Positions 10,834 through 22,126 are shown, counted from the stretch's first letter. The stretch: DNA of 64,000 nucleotides from Tridacna crocea (GCA_943736015.1 OX031065.1:14413427-14477426), one strand, 5' to 3'. Notes: generated from the sequence alone by a model not told the origin. Numbers and translations are program-made.

Positions 10834-11115
10834 TAAGAGATATAACATAACATCAAACTTTTGCACAAAAATGAAGACGTCGGGGCTACAACAATACCAT
10901 GGAGTTTTCTTAGAAAACAGCTGAGCTAAAATGATCAAGAGTAATAAGCTAAAACCAGACAGTATCAGATGTACTTTATTCAGTTTGAAATGTCATGGAA
11001 ACAGAAATATATAATGACAAAATACTCTTCAATATAAAAGAACCCCATAAACATTGAACTCTTCTATTGGATACTTTACCCTTTGATCCACATTTTTTGT
11101 CAAGGAAGAAAGCAT

Positions 11116-11342
11116 TTAACCCATTACCACCCAATCCCTACTTTTGACGACCCTGAGAATGAAGCCTTTAGAAAACATTGTGGGAAAAGGAGAAAAAAAA
11201 TGCTGGTAACCAGCATTTTCTCCTTTTCCAACAATGTTTTCTATCCTTCACAAAACAAATTTCAAATTTTCAGTCACTTTTATTTTGTTGTCTGCAAATG
11301 CTTTCAATTTAGACAAACCTATTATTTTGTCGTTTGAGTTAA
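11116..11342 (-). mobile_element. P MITE (counterpart of 2299)
   Basis: TTAACCCATTACCACCCAAT ... TCGTTTGAG-TTAA; again without GGTAA at the right end. Confidence 0.85.
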
Positions 11343-11411
11343 AAGCATGGTGGGAAAGAAGAAAGTGCTGGTAACCAGCATTTCTTTTTTTTTAGCTATT
11401 TTTCCTCCATT

Positions 11412-11470
11412 TTAACCCTTTACCAAACAATTCCTGGTTTTTACGGCCCAAGGACAGATCTTTTAGTTTT
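11412..11470 (-). mobile_element. P MITE B-arm fragment (counterpart of 2597)
   Basis: TTAACCCTTTACCAAACAAT then TTTTTACGGCCC, with no stem. Confidence 0.6.
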
Positions 11471-11544
11471 AGTACTAGGTCAATAGAGCTTCAAATGCCT
11501 GTGCTTCACCAACAAAAAAAGAAATTAGATTTGTTTAAATTCAA

Positions 11545-11754
11545 ATCTTTATCAAATGACAAAACTGGACCAAAGTCAATGCATCTGCAGACAACAAAGG
11601 TAAAATGATGATTTCTGACTATAATAGGGTAGAAAATATTGTGGGAAAAAGGAGAAAATGCTGGTTACCAGCATTTTCTCCTTTTCCCACAATGTTTTCC
11701 ATAGGCTTCCTTCTCAGGGTTGTTAACAGTCGGGATTGTGTGCTTAAGAGTTAA
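11545..11754 (+). mobile_element. P MITE (counterpart of 2731)
   Basis: Worn left end TCTTTATCAAATGAC, intact stem, right end AAGAG-TTAA shared with the next copy. Confidence 0.8.
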
Positions 11755-11913
11755 AGGATTTGCAGATAACAAATTTAAATCAGGCTACAATAATAGGAAT
11801 TTTCCCTTAAAGGTTTGAAAACATTGTGGGGAGGAAAAGGAGAAAATGCTGGTTACCAGCATTTTCTCCTTACCCACAATGTTTTCAAATGCTCCTGCCC
11901 ACGGGATCATTAA
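11751..11913 (+). mobile_element. P MITE, 5'-truncated (counterpart of 2934)
   Basis: Starts inside the A-arm. Apex CTGGTTACCAG is intact here, whereas copy 1 has TGATGGTTACCAGCA. Confidence 0.75.
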
Positions 11914-12131
11914 CCCTTTACCACATTGAAAAATATTAGACCGATCCAAATTGAAATTTTTCCACATAACAATTTCAAATTGACTCGATTGAAAAGTTTT
12001 CTTTGACAGGGTAGAAAACTTTGTGGGAAAAGGAGAAAATGCTGGTTACCAGCATTTTCTTCTTCACAATGTTTTCAAAAGGCTTCTTCCTCAGGGTCAT
12101 CAAATGCCGTCATTGTATGGTAAAGGGTTAA
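11910..12131 (+). mobile_element. P MITE (counterpart of 3094)
   Basis: TTAACCCTTTACCACATTG ... GGTAAAGGG-TTAA; the right stem arm is shortened to CTTCTTCACAATG. Confidence 0.85.
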
Positions 12132-12499
12132 AATGGTGAACAGAAAACTTAAATCTATTACAAATGATATGAATTTGGGGCTCTTTCACAAAATCTTTCT
12201 GATTAAAACTGAATACCCTTAATCCCTTATGCATGAATGTGTCTGTAATGATGAATTAGTTCTAATACTAGAGTGTTAGGTGAACATAATACTGGTGTAT
12301 CTAAAAAAACAACATGAAAAACAAAGTGAATTAAACTATTACTCCTAAATGTTTGACATACTATTTCAAACAATGAAATGGCTTTCCTTTCAACTTCTCA
12401 TCTATCTATGTCATGTATATTCTTTGATTTTACAGTTCCTAAGGGGTTCAGTAAATAAAAGCTTTAAATTTCGCTGTAAGCTTGGCTTTGAACTTTTCA

Positions 12500-12728
12500 T
12501 TAACCTTTTCCCAAACGACAAAATTTTGGACTAGACCAAATTGAAAGCATTTGCAGACGACAATTCAACTCTTGCTGAAAAGATGATTTCCGTATATGAT
12601 AGAGTAGAAAACATTGTGGGAAAAGGAGAAAATGCTGGTTACCAGCATTTTCTCCTTTTCCCACAATGTTTTCAAAAGGCTTCCATTCTAGACCCACAAA
12701 AACCAGGGATTGTTTGGGAAAGGGTTAA
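12500..12728 (+). mobile_element. P MITE (counterpart of 3686)
   Basis: TTAACCTTTTCCCAAACGAC ... TTTGGGAAAGGG-TTAA. Apex CTGGTTACCAG here versus CTGGTAACCAG in copy 1; because the apex is palindromic, both remain self-complementary. Confidence 0.92.
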
Positions 12729-12780
12729 AAGACAAAATTTTAGAATTGTCCACACTGATAGCATGCAGGACTAACAAAGT

Positions 12781-13006
12781 AAACCGTTACCAAACAATCC
12801 TGACCTTTAATGACCTTCAGGAAGAATTCCCTTTTGCAAGCATTATGGGAAAGGAAAAAATGCTGGTTAACACCCTTTTCTCCTTCTCCCAAAACAATTT
12901 TCACCCTAGCTTGTTTAGAGAAACAATTTGCTTGCTGAGTGCAAATGCTTTCAATGTGACTTTAAAAATTGACCTTTAAAATTTTGCTGTATGTAAAGAG
13001 TTGAAT
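12781..13006 (-). mobile_element. P MITE, degraded (counterpart of 3967)
   Basis: CCGTTACCAAACAATCCTGA on the left, GCAAATGCTTTCAATGTG on the right. Confidence 0.72.
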
Positions 13007-13068
13007 ACAGCTCAAATTGTGCTACTTGTCTGAGAAGGGCTTTTCTTTTTTAATGTTCCAAAAAGATG

Positions 13069-13339
13069 GTTGGTTGGTTGTATTTGGGTTTTAACACCAC
13101 TTTAACAGCTAAGGTCATATCATGGCTGTCGGTGATGCACATGTGTTTCCTGGCTTTCTCATACCGGTACTAACACAACTTTCTTTCCAAAGCCACTGAC
13201 CACTTTTCTCGCATGCTTCAGCAGAGATGAGAGGCGAAAATATGCCGACAAGAAAGTTCATTTCAACCAGGTATCAAACTCACAACCACAACCACTAGGT
13301 CACGAGTCTGACACCCTCACCACTGAGCCACCCGGGCGG
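13069..13339 (-). mobile_element. SINE-1, second copy
   Basis: Same A-box/B-box head on the minus strand and (TTGG)n tail as 4254-4520; the B-box region carries an extra ACCACA. Confidence 0.78.
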
Positions 13340-13390
13340 TCTGACCCCATAAGAAGTCTCATCCACTGAGCCATAATTTTGTTTGAATGA

Positions 13391-13676
13391 TTTATGGTAT
13401 TCAACACATTTTTTTTACATTCTTTCAATCATACTTCAGTGACAAGTGCAACTATCCATGCTTTCATGGAGTTCCTTCAGCACTTTGCAAAATACTTTTC
13501 CCATGCCATTTATTGGTCCCACATAACCATCATCAAAATAATGATCGGCTATGAGAGAGAAATAAATCCTGTCACAATGACTATCAACAAACCCTGGAAA
13601 GAAATTGGCTGAGCTATGGATTCAAAACATACACTCATGGTCATAAGTCCTGTATGCTACCAACTGACCTACCAAC
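13391..13676 (-). mobile_element. SINE-2, second copy
   Basis: Counterpart of 4573-4857 with the same tRNA-like head at its right end. Confidence 0.7.
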
Positions 13677-13714
13677 TTCTACTAAGGCATATGGACAAGT
13701 CCGTCATTTTGCCA

Positions 13715-13943
13715 TTAACTCATTACCACACAACAAAATTTTAGACTTGTCCAAATTGAAAGCATTTGCAGATGACAAAATAAAGGTGACTGAAAAATTT
13801 AAATTTGCTCTGGGAAAGGTAGAAAACACTGTGGGAAAAGGAGAAAATGCTGGTTACCAGCATTTTCTCCTTTTCCTACAGTGTTTTCAAAAGGCTTCAT
13901 TCTCAGGGGCGTCAAAAGTAGGGATTGTATGGTAAAGGGTTAA
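13715..13943 (+). mobile_element. P MITE (counterpart of 4894)
   Basis: TTAACTCATTACCACACAAC ... GTATGGTAAAGGG-TTAA. Keeps the paired ACTG/CAGT stem change; the apex here is a perfect CTGGTTACCAG. Confidence 0.92.
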
Positions 13944-14312
13944 GTACAGACTTCAAAAAAGTTTGTCAAATACACAGTTTCAGGTTGACACAGAATTCTA
14001 CAGGTAACAAAGATCTCTCCTGGGGCAGATTACTCTTCTACAAGCCTTAGGTGACCTCAAAAATTCTATGTTCAGTTTGTAAATAACATGAGATGAACAG
14101 CAAATGGTTTTTAAAATAAAAATACAATCAATTTTCCTAACAGTTTTAGAAACTAAGGTTCTAATGATATCCTTCAGCCACATCATAAAGACTACCTGTA
14201 CTAAATATAGACTTGTCCATAATATGATTTATACATGGTTTTTCTTTGCTCAGGAGTCACAGCTAAACACCATTTGTTCCTATCATATATGAAAATTAAT
14301 GACCAGAAAGTC

Positions 14313-14537
14313 TTAACTCATTACCAAACGACAAAATTTTGGGTTTGTCCAAATCGAAGCATCTGCAGATGACAAAACAAAAAAGTGACTCAAAATTTGA
14401 AATTTGTTTTGTAAAGGTTAGAAAACATTGTGGGAAAAGGAGAAAATGCTGGTTATCAGCATATTCTCTTTTTCCCACAATGTTTTCCAAAGGCTACTTT
14501 CTCAGTAAAAAGTTGGGACTGTGTGTTAATGGTTTAA
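14313..14537 (+). mobile_element. P MITE (counterpart of 5503)
   Basis: TTAACTCATTACCAAACGAC; right TTAA shared with the next copy. Confidence 0.88.
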
Positions 14538-14745
14538 CCCTTTATCAAGTGACAAATTAGACTGGTACATAATGAAAACATTTGCAGACGACAAATGAAA
14601 TGTGGCTCAAATGATGGAAATTTGTCTTTGAAAGAAAAAAAGACATTGTGAGGCAGGGAGAAATGCTGGTTACCAGCATTTGCTGTTTCTCCAAAAACAT
14701 TTTCGAAAACCTTCTTCTAATACACATAATTCTTTGGTAAAGGCT
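14534..14745 (+). mobile_element. P MITE, degraded (counterpart of 5724)
   Basis: CCCTTTATCAAGTGACAAA ... TTTGGTAAAGGCTTA. Confidence 0.72.
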
Positions 14746-14779
14746 TATACAGGAAAACCTATGAATTTTTCATTTCATA

Positions 14780-14987
14780 TTAAACCTTTTATCAAACAAC
14801 CCCTGTTTTTACGACCCTGAGATAGGAGCCTTTTGAAAACATTGATAACCAGCATATTCTCCTTTTCCCACAATGTTTTCTATCCTGCTGGAAACAAACA
14901 TCAAACTTTTAGTTTCTTTTAATTTGTTGTCTGCAAGTGCCTTAAATTTGGACCAGTGTAAAATTTTGTCGTTTGGTAAAGAGTTAA
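14780..14987 (-). mobile_element. P MITE with deleted left stem (counterpart of 5973)
   Basis: TTAAACCTTTTATCAAACAA ... GTAAAGAG-TTAA; here the right TTAA survives, in copy 1 it is TTACC. Confidence 0.82.
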
Positions 14988-15713
14988 GTTGATCCACTGA
15001 AAATAGGACAGTGACTGCCACAATACAATTGCCACAATTTACTAAACTATGTGTTAAAATTCTCTATCAAAAACTACAAACTAAACAATAAAATATGTTT
15101 AAGATGATTGTTAAAACTCCTCTTACTACAAATAAATTGCTCCTATTGCAAACATAAATAAAACATGGACAGTGTAAAAATGGATACATGTATATAGAGA
15201 CTATGGATATTTTTTACTCTGTATTACGAGACCGAATAATAAAACGTAAAATATTGCTCAGATCATAATCCTTAAAAATACGAAATTATGACAAAATAAA
15301 ATATTCCCTTTTCCCTTATTTATATACGAGTGATAAAACCAAATACAACATAAAGTTTGATTTCAGATACTGATGTCTTAATATCAAGGACTAACTACAA
15401 GAAAATATAAATGTATATGATATAAAATAAACAACTAAAACAACAGCAGGCACAAAACAAAAAATGTTTGACAAAGCACCCACAGTTGTAGCACTTAGAC
15501 AAAAAAACAAAAATGGCACATAAGAAACATGATTATGTAGGATTAAAACAAGACAAAAAGTCCTTGAAAATTTTTTATAGTAAACGATGCAAACAGAAGC
15601 CATGAAAACATTTCGTTCAGACACAATCGAGTCCTTTACGGAAAATTGAAACAAAACCACTTTTCTTTGGCCTTCAGATTTAGACCAGACACAGGCATAC
15701 CAATATAAACCAG

Positions 15714-15937
15714 TTAACTCTTTACCAAACGTCAAAATTTTGGACAAGTCCAAATTGAAAATATTTGCAGACGACAAATGTGAACCAAAAACTGAAATTT
15801 GATTTGGAAAAGGTAGATAACATTGTGGGAAAAGGTGAAAATGCTGGTCACCAGCATTTTCTCCTTTTCCCATTATGTTTTCTAGTAAGTTCTTTCTCAG
15901 GGTCATTAAAAGTCGGGACGGTGTGGTAAAGGATTAT
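15714..15937 (+). mobile_element. P MITE (counterpart of 6912)
   Basis: TTAACTCTTTACCAAACGTC ... GTGTGGTAAAGGATTA. It lacks the AATAA of the A-arm after GACGACAAA. Confidence 0.85.
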
Positions 15938-15979
15938 GCCATTTGGGCCAGGAATCCTTCATAAAGCAAAAAAAAATCT

Positions 15980-16230
15980 CATTAAATCTCCACAAATAGA
16001 AAAATTCCAGATTTTTCGGAATTAAAAACATTTCAGACAGCAAAATAAATATGCCTTATAAAATTGATATTTGTCTCTAGAAAAGTAGAAAACATTGTGG
16101 AAAAAGGAGAAAATGCTGGTGGCCAGCAATGAGAAAATGCTGGTGGCCAGCATTTTCTCCATTTTCCACAATGTTTTTCAAAAAAACATTTGTTTTGCAG
16201 GGTATAATGAGGATTGTATTACATATGTTT
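15980..16230 (+). mobile_element. P MITE with duplicated apex
   Basis: Counterpart of 7180. A 20-nt stretch around the apex is repeated (GAGAAAATGCTGGTGGCCAG occurs twice, at about 16109 and 16131). A slip of replication at the hairpin tip would explain this. Confidence 0.75.
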
Positions 16231-16393
16231 AAAAAATAGTTACAGGTTAGATTATTAGGCAATAATACAGTCTTTCAAAGAATTTTTTCTAACATTTACC
16301 CAGGGAAATTCAAAATATTAGGAGCCAGAAATTTTTAGGTAGAAATGCTTTGGCCATTTGGAGTCCATCTGCCAAAACAAAGAGAATGCATGT

Positions 16394-16640
16394 TTAACCA
16401 TTACCACAGAACCCTGTGTTTTATCGACCCTCAGGAAGAATGCTTTTCAAAACATTGTGGGGAAAGGAGAAAATGTTGGCTACCACCATTTTCTCCTTTT
16501 TCCACAATGTTTTCTACCTTTCCAGAGACCAATAAGGGGAAATACTAGTTATTAATAGATTCATTTGAGCTACATCTACATGTATTTTATGGTCTGCAAG
16601 TGTTGTTAACTTGAACAAGTATTAAAATTTTGTTATGGTT
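16394..16640 (-). mobile_element. P MITE, degraded
   Basis: TTAACCATTACCACAGAACC on the left, stem CATTGTGGGGAAAGGAG around GGCTACCACC, weak A-arm on the right. Confidence 0.65.
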
Positions 16641-17040
16641 TTTTTCTTGGATTCACATTAAAGTGAGCCAAGCTCTGAGTGTGCTTATCTGATGCATCTC
16701 CATCCTGCATCTAACAAATCACAGTCAACTGGAGCAGAAGAAGCCTTGGACACTCAGAAAGTTTACAAATTATACAAAGACCCATGTCAGCTTGTGGATC
16801 TACGAAGGCCGACATTGTCTGGTAGGTTTGCGGGTGCATTAAGCCCCCTTTTTACAAAGCATAGCTCAAATGAATGTGATAGATTTTCCCACAGGATCAG
16901 CCCTCTCTCCATTAACAACTTTCTTTCATACAGGGTTGTGAAAATACAAAAAACTGATGGATAACAATTAAGATATGAAATAGTATTCAAACAAACTATA
17001 CAAATACAAAACTTAACCTGTAAACTTATCACAAACCATA
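16641..17040. other. Gene-free stretch with a dispersed repeat fragment
   Basis: At 16780-16880 it resembles the repeat at 590-745 (GTGCATTAAGCCCCCTTTT). The 90-codon plus frame at 16692-16964 is probably chance; no family resemblance. Confidence 0.4.
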
Positions 17041-17130
17041 AGAAAGAGAGCAGGAAAGAAAGACAGTAAGAGGAATGGAGAGAGAGAACAGGGAGAATGA
17101 GAAAGAGAGAGACAGAGAGAGAGAGAAATG
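17041..17130. repeat. GA-rich low-complexity tract
   Basis: Purine-rich run with AGAGAGAGACAGAGAGAGAG. Confidence 0.85.
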
Positions 17131-17248
17131 TAATTCTTCTTTAAAGGCACACAGGGTGAATATGTACATATACATTGTGACAGTTTGCAAAAGCATTTAG
17201 GTGTATAACAAAGGTAAAGATACAGGCAAGGGGGAGAAAAGGAGGAAA

Positions 17249-17262
17249 GGGGGGGGGGGGGA
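17249..17262. repeat. Poly-G tract
   Basis: A run of a dozen or more G in otherwise AT-rich DNA. Confidence 0.9.
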
Positions 17263-17481
17263 TTTGAGTCATTAAAAATAAAAAAAATCCCACAAAACAG
17301 CAAGACTGCAACGTAATAGAGCAACACAACAATATTTACAGCAAGATACTCCAAAAGTATCTTCCATAAACTCAACATTTTTATGTAAGTTATGTGGGTA
17401 CCTGTTATATATTTTTTCTTACCCCCTGAAATAAATTTGCAGGGGAACTACGTACTTTATGACCACATAACCCTGTGTTTT

Positions 17482-17676
17482 ACCATAGTTCCAGATAGAG
17501 AGAATGATTTTGATTTCAATACTGAAAATATTTATACTTCTCCACTAAATCCTATGTTATGGGTACTCATTAGAAATGTCTCATCGAGACGATTCTAATG
17601 AGTACCCACAACATAGGGTTTAAAAGCAAAATAATGGATTTAGAATACCATCACTCCCTCTTACCTGGAGCTTTAT
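17482..17676. mobile_element. Family Q hairpin MITE (degraded)
   Basis: Left end CATAGTTCCAGATAGAGAG, right end CTCTTACCTGGAGCTTTATA, with a central palindrome in which GGGTACTCATTAGAA pairs with TTCTAATGAGTACCC around GTCTCATCGAGAC. The intact copy is at 36508-36700. Confidence 0.82.
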
Positions 17677-17868
17677 AAACCCATTAGAAAAAGGCTCTTG
17701 AAAACATTGTTGGTAAAAATGTAAACATAAACAAATTTTCTCATTTTTCAACAATGTTTTCTACCCTATTAAAGACAATTTCTATAATTTCGTCCAAAGT
17801 CAATATTTCATCTGCAATTGCCTTCAAATTGGAAGTCTTAAATTTTGTATTCTGGTAAAGAATTGACT
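17677..17868 (-). mobile_element. P MITE, degraded
   Basis: CCCATTAGAAAAAGGC then GAAAACATTGTTGGTAA; the stem pairs loosely. Right A-arm ends CTGGTAAAGAATTG. Confidence 0.65.
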
Positions 17869-18033
17869 CTTTACCTCTTACTGTTTGCAGGAAACAACTT
17901 TGAAAACATTCTTGTAAAACAGAGATACTACACATGAAGTTTCATATAATTTAAACAACAAAATTTTGGACTCAACCAAACTAAAAGCATTTGCAGAAGA
18001 CATAATTAGTGTAGCTCAAATGATGATTTGTCT
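17866..18033. mobile_element. P MITE fragments
   Basis: A B-arm-like piece (TTGACTCTTTACCTC, 17866-17930) and an A-arm piece (ACAACAAAATTTTGGACTC, 17955-18033) without stems. Confidence 0.5.
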
Positions 18034-18260
18034 TTAACCCTTTCCCAAACGACAAATTTTGGACCCTTCCAAACCGAAAGAGTTTGAGGACGACAATTTT
18101 AGATTTGGAGAAAATAGCAGAAAGTTCTCAAAAAAGGGTAGAAAACACTGTGGGAATAGGAGAAGTTGCTCATTACGAGCAATTTCTCCTTTTCCCAGTG
18201 TTTTCAAAAGACTTTTACTGCAGACATGTAAAAACCAGGGCTTGTTCGGGAAAGGGTTAA
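18034..18260 (+). mobile_element. P3-subfamily MITE
   Basis: TTAACCCTTTCCCAAACGAC ... GGGAAAGGG-TTAA with apex TTGCTCATTACGAGCAA. The arms are A-like but diverged (CCGAAAGAGTTTGAGGACG). A second copy is at 38096. Confidence 0.88.
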
Positions 18261-18496
18261 ATGGTAAAAAGCATAGTTAGAACAGGAGAAAATGCTGGTT
18301 TTATGCTGGAACAATATTCTCCAGAGTGACTTACCTCTAGGTCTTTAAAACTTGAGATAGCATTGTTATAAACTATATATATATTGTTAATAAACTTGGT
18401 TATTTTTTTCCTTCGCTAGGAAATGCAAAGTTGTCTTTTGGAGGAACTTTTTAGCCGTACAAAAAATAAATGATCAATTTTCTGTGAAAAGGGAGT

Positions 18497-18726
18497 TTAA
18501 CTCTGTACCAAACAACAAAGTTTTAGGCCAGTCCAAATTGAAAGCATTTGCTGACGACAAAATAAATGCAATTCAAAAATTGAAATTTGTTTTGGGACGG
18601 GTAGTAAAAATTGTGGGAAAAGGAGAAAATGCTGGTGACCACCATTTTCTCCTTTTCCCACAATGTTTTCAGAGGGCTTCTTCCTCTGGGTCCTAAAAAC
18701 TAGGGAATTGTCTGGTAAAGACTTAA
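18497..18726 (+). mobile_element. P MITE
   Basis: TTAACTCTGTACCAAACAAC ... CTGGTAAAGAC-TTAA; apex CTGGTGACCACC. Confidence 0.85.
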
Positions 18727-19030
18727 GTCCTATATATAAATGTATATTACTTCAACTGCTCTCTAATAAATTTTAACAAAACTTGGATATGCATGACAAA
18801 GACCACCGACATAAAAACTTAACATGTAACATATATCATATACTAGTACATATTATAATTCTAATATTCACTACAAGCTGTTATATTTACTCTGATAACA
18901 CAATATAATGGATATTGGTTTTTTAAAACAAAAATATATTATTCTATAATTTGGCACTCAAACAAATATCTCAGCTTTCAGATTGTGTCAAAAATAAAAA
19001 ATTCAGATTATGTCAAAAAACAAGAAAAAC
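18727..19030. other. No gene recognised
   Basis: AT-rich; nothing supportable. Confidence 0.4.
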
Positions 19031-19312
19031 TAGAGCTGTCAATGAACTGACTTAATACCCCCACAAGGGCTTTGACAGAAAAAAGTGTCAAGTTCAATGG
19101 GAGATAATTCCTCAAGCAGGAAGAGATGACACTTGAAAATTGCATCCTGCAAACCTTCAATATATGATCAATGTATGTGCAAAATTTCAATACAATTGAA
19201 GGAAAACCGTAGAAGGAGTTTGCAACACAAAATTACTTGTTTTTTTTGTACACAGAAAAACGGATGGACACACAGACAGACAGGCTGATTCCAGTATACC
19301 CCTGAAAACATT
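19030..19312. repeat. Dispersed repeat ending in TACCCC
   Basis: AGAGCTGTCAATGA ... ACTTAATACCCCCACAAG ... GACAGACAGGCTGATTCCAG and TATACCCCTGAAAACATT. A diverged shorter copy is at 26044-26182. No coding capacity. Confidence 0.65.
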
Positions 19313-19400
19313 CTTTATGAACATTTTCTTTTCTTTTCTTTATAAAACAAACCCCTGTTTACACAGCCCTGGAGAAAAAGCAAGGGAGAGAGAAGAAAAT

Positions 19401-19648
19401 GTGACCCATCACGCAAAAAGGGACCATCTTGAAATTCTGTATGTCAATATTAAATACAAGCAGATCAACGATCAAAGTTGACAATTCAAAAATGATTGTA
19501 TAACAAGGCACAATGATCACTTTTCATAGAGAAAATGTCATTAAAGCAAAAAGTGTCAACCCTGGTCAGCCTGCGCAATACGCGCAGTATGACCAGGGTT
19601 GACACTTTTTGCAGTTCCTAGAAGGTCCCTTTTTGCATGATGGGTCAC
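19401..19648. mobile_element. Family R hairpin MITE
   Basis: Terminal inverted repeats of about 22 bp (GTGACCCATCACGCAAAAAG and its near-complement at the right end). The central palindrome pairs GTGTCAACCCTGGTCA with TGACCAGGGTTGACAC around a GC-rich tip. AAAT sits on both sides (19397-19400, 19649-19652), a possible 4-bp target duplication. Confidence 0.88.
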
Positions 19649-20333
19649 AAATACTTATGACCAGATTTTTCCACCTATTCTAGCATTTTATCTATTAACA
19701 ATGAAATTTTCTTTAATTTCAGTGAAGAATCCTGCCATATGAACAACATTTAGTTAGCTGTTTATAAATGGTTACCATACAGATCAGTATAAGATGTGTT
19801 GCCTGAGAAAGAGTGGACTATAACGATAATATACAGTAGATCAAAGATCAGACTGCGCTCTTTTTTTTTCATTCCGGTTTTGATCAACACTGGCTACAAT
19901 GGGAACTAGAGCTGTGAAAGGCACTTGCTAAGCTCAGGTAGATGCTCAAATACCCAAAATTTTACAGTCAACCTCAATTTTCATATTTAACAACCTCATT
20001 TCTTAAGTTTTCTTTTTTTCTTTATCACAAAAATTGTAATGGCTATTTAGTTTCTGCAATTGAATGATAGTTGATTCCTAACCTAAAACTGATAGACTTG
20101 TGAAAAATGATTTCAAATAATGTATTTTTTACATGGATAAAATGTTTTTATTATAACAAAATGTATAAAACTCATAACAGCTACTACAATGAAAAACTTG
20201 TGAGGACTTTGAAATACTACAATTAATGATTAATGACAAAGAGAACTTAATTGTTCCAAATTTCAAGCTGTTTTCCACATTGTTTTATAATGTCACAACA
20301 ACAAGTGCACCTACCATGTGATCATGGAATTCT

Positions 20334-20562
20334 TTAACCCTTTAACAAACGACAATATTTTAGACTGACCCAAATAAAAAGCACTTGCAGACGACAAAAT
20401 AAACATAATTCAAAAACTGAAATTTGTTTCCAGCATGGAAGAAAACATTGTGGGAAATGGAGAAAATGCTGGTTTCCAGCATTTTCTCCTTTTCCCTTAA
20501 TGTTTTCAAAAGGCATCTATCTCGGGGTCATAAAAACCAGTGATTGTTTGGTAAAGGGTTGA
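20334..20562 (+). mobile_element. P MITE
   Basis: TTAACCCTTTAACAAACGAC ... TTTGGTAAAGGG-TTGA. The left flank (ACAAGTGCACCTACCATG) looks like a worn piece of SINE-2. Confidence 0.88.
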
Positions 20563-21498
20563 TTCTTCACTACACAACAAAAACTTTAGTCCTGTCCAAA
20601 TCGAAAGCATTTTCAGATCACAGATGACCTGCAACATCTTTGGTCACCACGCAGGCTGATGTGAAATGACACTTTCTGTTTTTATATGATTTTCCTTTTT
20701 AGAGCAAGTTCACTGTAGAACAAAATCAAATGTAGTCTTAAAGTGTCCTGTTAGATAAGCAAGCTGATCCAATACAACACTTTACGCAAAAGTCTGAATG
20801 CCCCTTTTCGCATGTTGCAACCCAAATGTTGCGAAATTATTAGATTTGTCTTGACCTCCTTATGGGTGTCAACTTTGGGATTTTTCATCGGCCCACACAT
20901 TTTGTGTGAGTACTGGTGTAGTTCTAAGGAAGAGAGATTAGTATAAGTTGTCAGAACTTGTTTCTCAATCGATGTAAAATAAATATGTTTAAACTAAAGA
21001 TGGAAGATCTCCGATACCCTCTGGGATTTTCAGAATTACTTTTTTACTTTCCACAGTAAAAACTTGCAAGAATGGTACATATCAAATGAAAGTGAATTAT
21101 TTGGACAAGCTGAAATCTGGTCTTTCTGAACAAATTCTCCTACTGTCAAATAGCTTTCAATACTTGTCAAAGGCCAATGCATAAAAATTTTGTGTTCAAG
21201 AAAAGAAATTTAAGAATCATCTCCATAAACCTTTCTTAAAACCTGTTAAAATTCTTAACCCTTGACTTGCTAGATAAATAAAGTTTTCAAACCCATAGTT
21301 AAAACCCATATGTTGCTATTTCAAAGTGTTTTTTGTGGGGAAAAGTATCTCATGGGACAGTGTAGATCCAAAATCAGACTGCATGTTCTATGCACTCTTA
21401 TTTCCTTCTACTGTATCTGCAAAAGGTGCTTAAATTGCCCTCTGCAGCCTAAGAGTTATTTCCAAGACAAGACATGGCTGAAACAGAAGGTATCACCC
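20563..21498. other. Gene-free stretch downstream of rhophilin
   Basis: Contains a dispersed-repeat scrap at 20755-20825 (AAGCTGATCCAATACAACAC, CCCCTTTTCGCATGTTGCA) similar to 29640-29885 and 39128-39200. Some of it may be rhophilin 3' UTR, but I could not place a poly(A) signal. Confidence 0.4.
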
Positions 21499-21724
21499 AA
21501 TAACCTTTTGCCATACAGTTCCAACTTTAAATGAGCAAGAGGAAAAAAGGCTTTTGGAAACATTGTAGGAAAAGGAGAAAATGCTGGTAACCAGTACTTT
21601 TTCCTTTTCCCACTATATTTTCTACCCGACAATTTCCCTTAATACAAGCCTAAACCAACATCATCTGCAAATCCCTTCAAATGAACTAGTCTGCAGTTTT
21701 ACAGAATAGTATAGAGTTCTAATA
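21499..21724 (-). mobile_element. P MITE, degraded, just after the rhophilin stop
   Basis: CCTTTTGCCATACAGTTCC on the left, stem GGAAACATTGTAGGAAAAGG, apex CTGGTAACCAG. It starts only 25 bp beyond the rhophilin stop codon in transcript direction, so it is probably transcribed in the 3' UTR. Confidence 0.75.
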
Positions 21725-21748
21725 GACTTTAAACATGTTAACAAAAAA

Positions 21749-22126
21749 TTACATAATAATATCATGATCACTAAATTTATCATTACCATCTTGACCCAAC
21801 AGAACAAAATCTTCAGATTTCTCTTCCTTGTCCTTTGACCCCTTTTTAGAGAAAATCCAGGGGGCGCTCAGTCTACTTTTACTGCTTTTTGAACTTGCTC
21901 CAGATAGACTGTGTCCTGGACTCTGCATTCTCATTGGTGTTCTAGGTGTACTAGGAGCAGACTGTGTCCCTGCTTCAAGACAGTCTTGGTTCATTGGAGT
22001 TATCAGCTTCAGTACAAGATGGGTACCAGATTTCCTGACTAAATTGACAACTTCATCGTGTTTGGCCCATTTTGTGTTTGTGTCACTCACAGCAACAACA
22101 AAGTCTCCCACATTCACATTTCCGGA
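21749..22126 (-). CDS. RHPN2: Rhophilin exon 15: PDZ second half, C-tail and stop
   Basis: Acceptor TTTTATAG at 22127. Codes residues 549-673: the rest of the PDZ domain (VGDFVVAVSDTNTKW, then the alphaB-like HDEVVNLVRKSG and HLVLKLITP), then a Ser/Pro/Lys-rich tail (SSKSSKSRLSAPWIFSKKG) that looks disordered and ends DHDIIM. The basic W-F patch APWIFSKKG resembles the region after the PDZ in vertebrate rhophilins. Confidence 0.95.
   Translation of the reverse strand, partial: SGNVNVGDFVVAVSDTNTKWAKHDEVVNLVRKSGTHLVLKLITPMNQDCLEAGTQSAPSTPRTPMRMQSPGHSLSGASSKSSKSRLSAPWIFSKKGSKDKEEKSEDFVLLGQDGNDKFSDHDIIM

Larger units (their letters stand above)
8591..16282. repeat. Segmental tandem duplication, copy 2
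   Basis: Counterpart of 1-7458. It carries the same P elements and SINEs plus one additional P MITE (9268-9496) and an internal expansion of a MITE apex near 16120. Sequence after 16282 diverges abruptly from that after 7458. Confidence 0.95.

Noticed and set aside
17013-17378. 121-codon minus-strand ORF
   Set aside because: Pro/Ser/Leu-rich translation of a GA and poly-G low-complexity tract.
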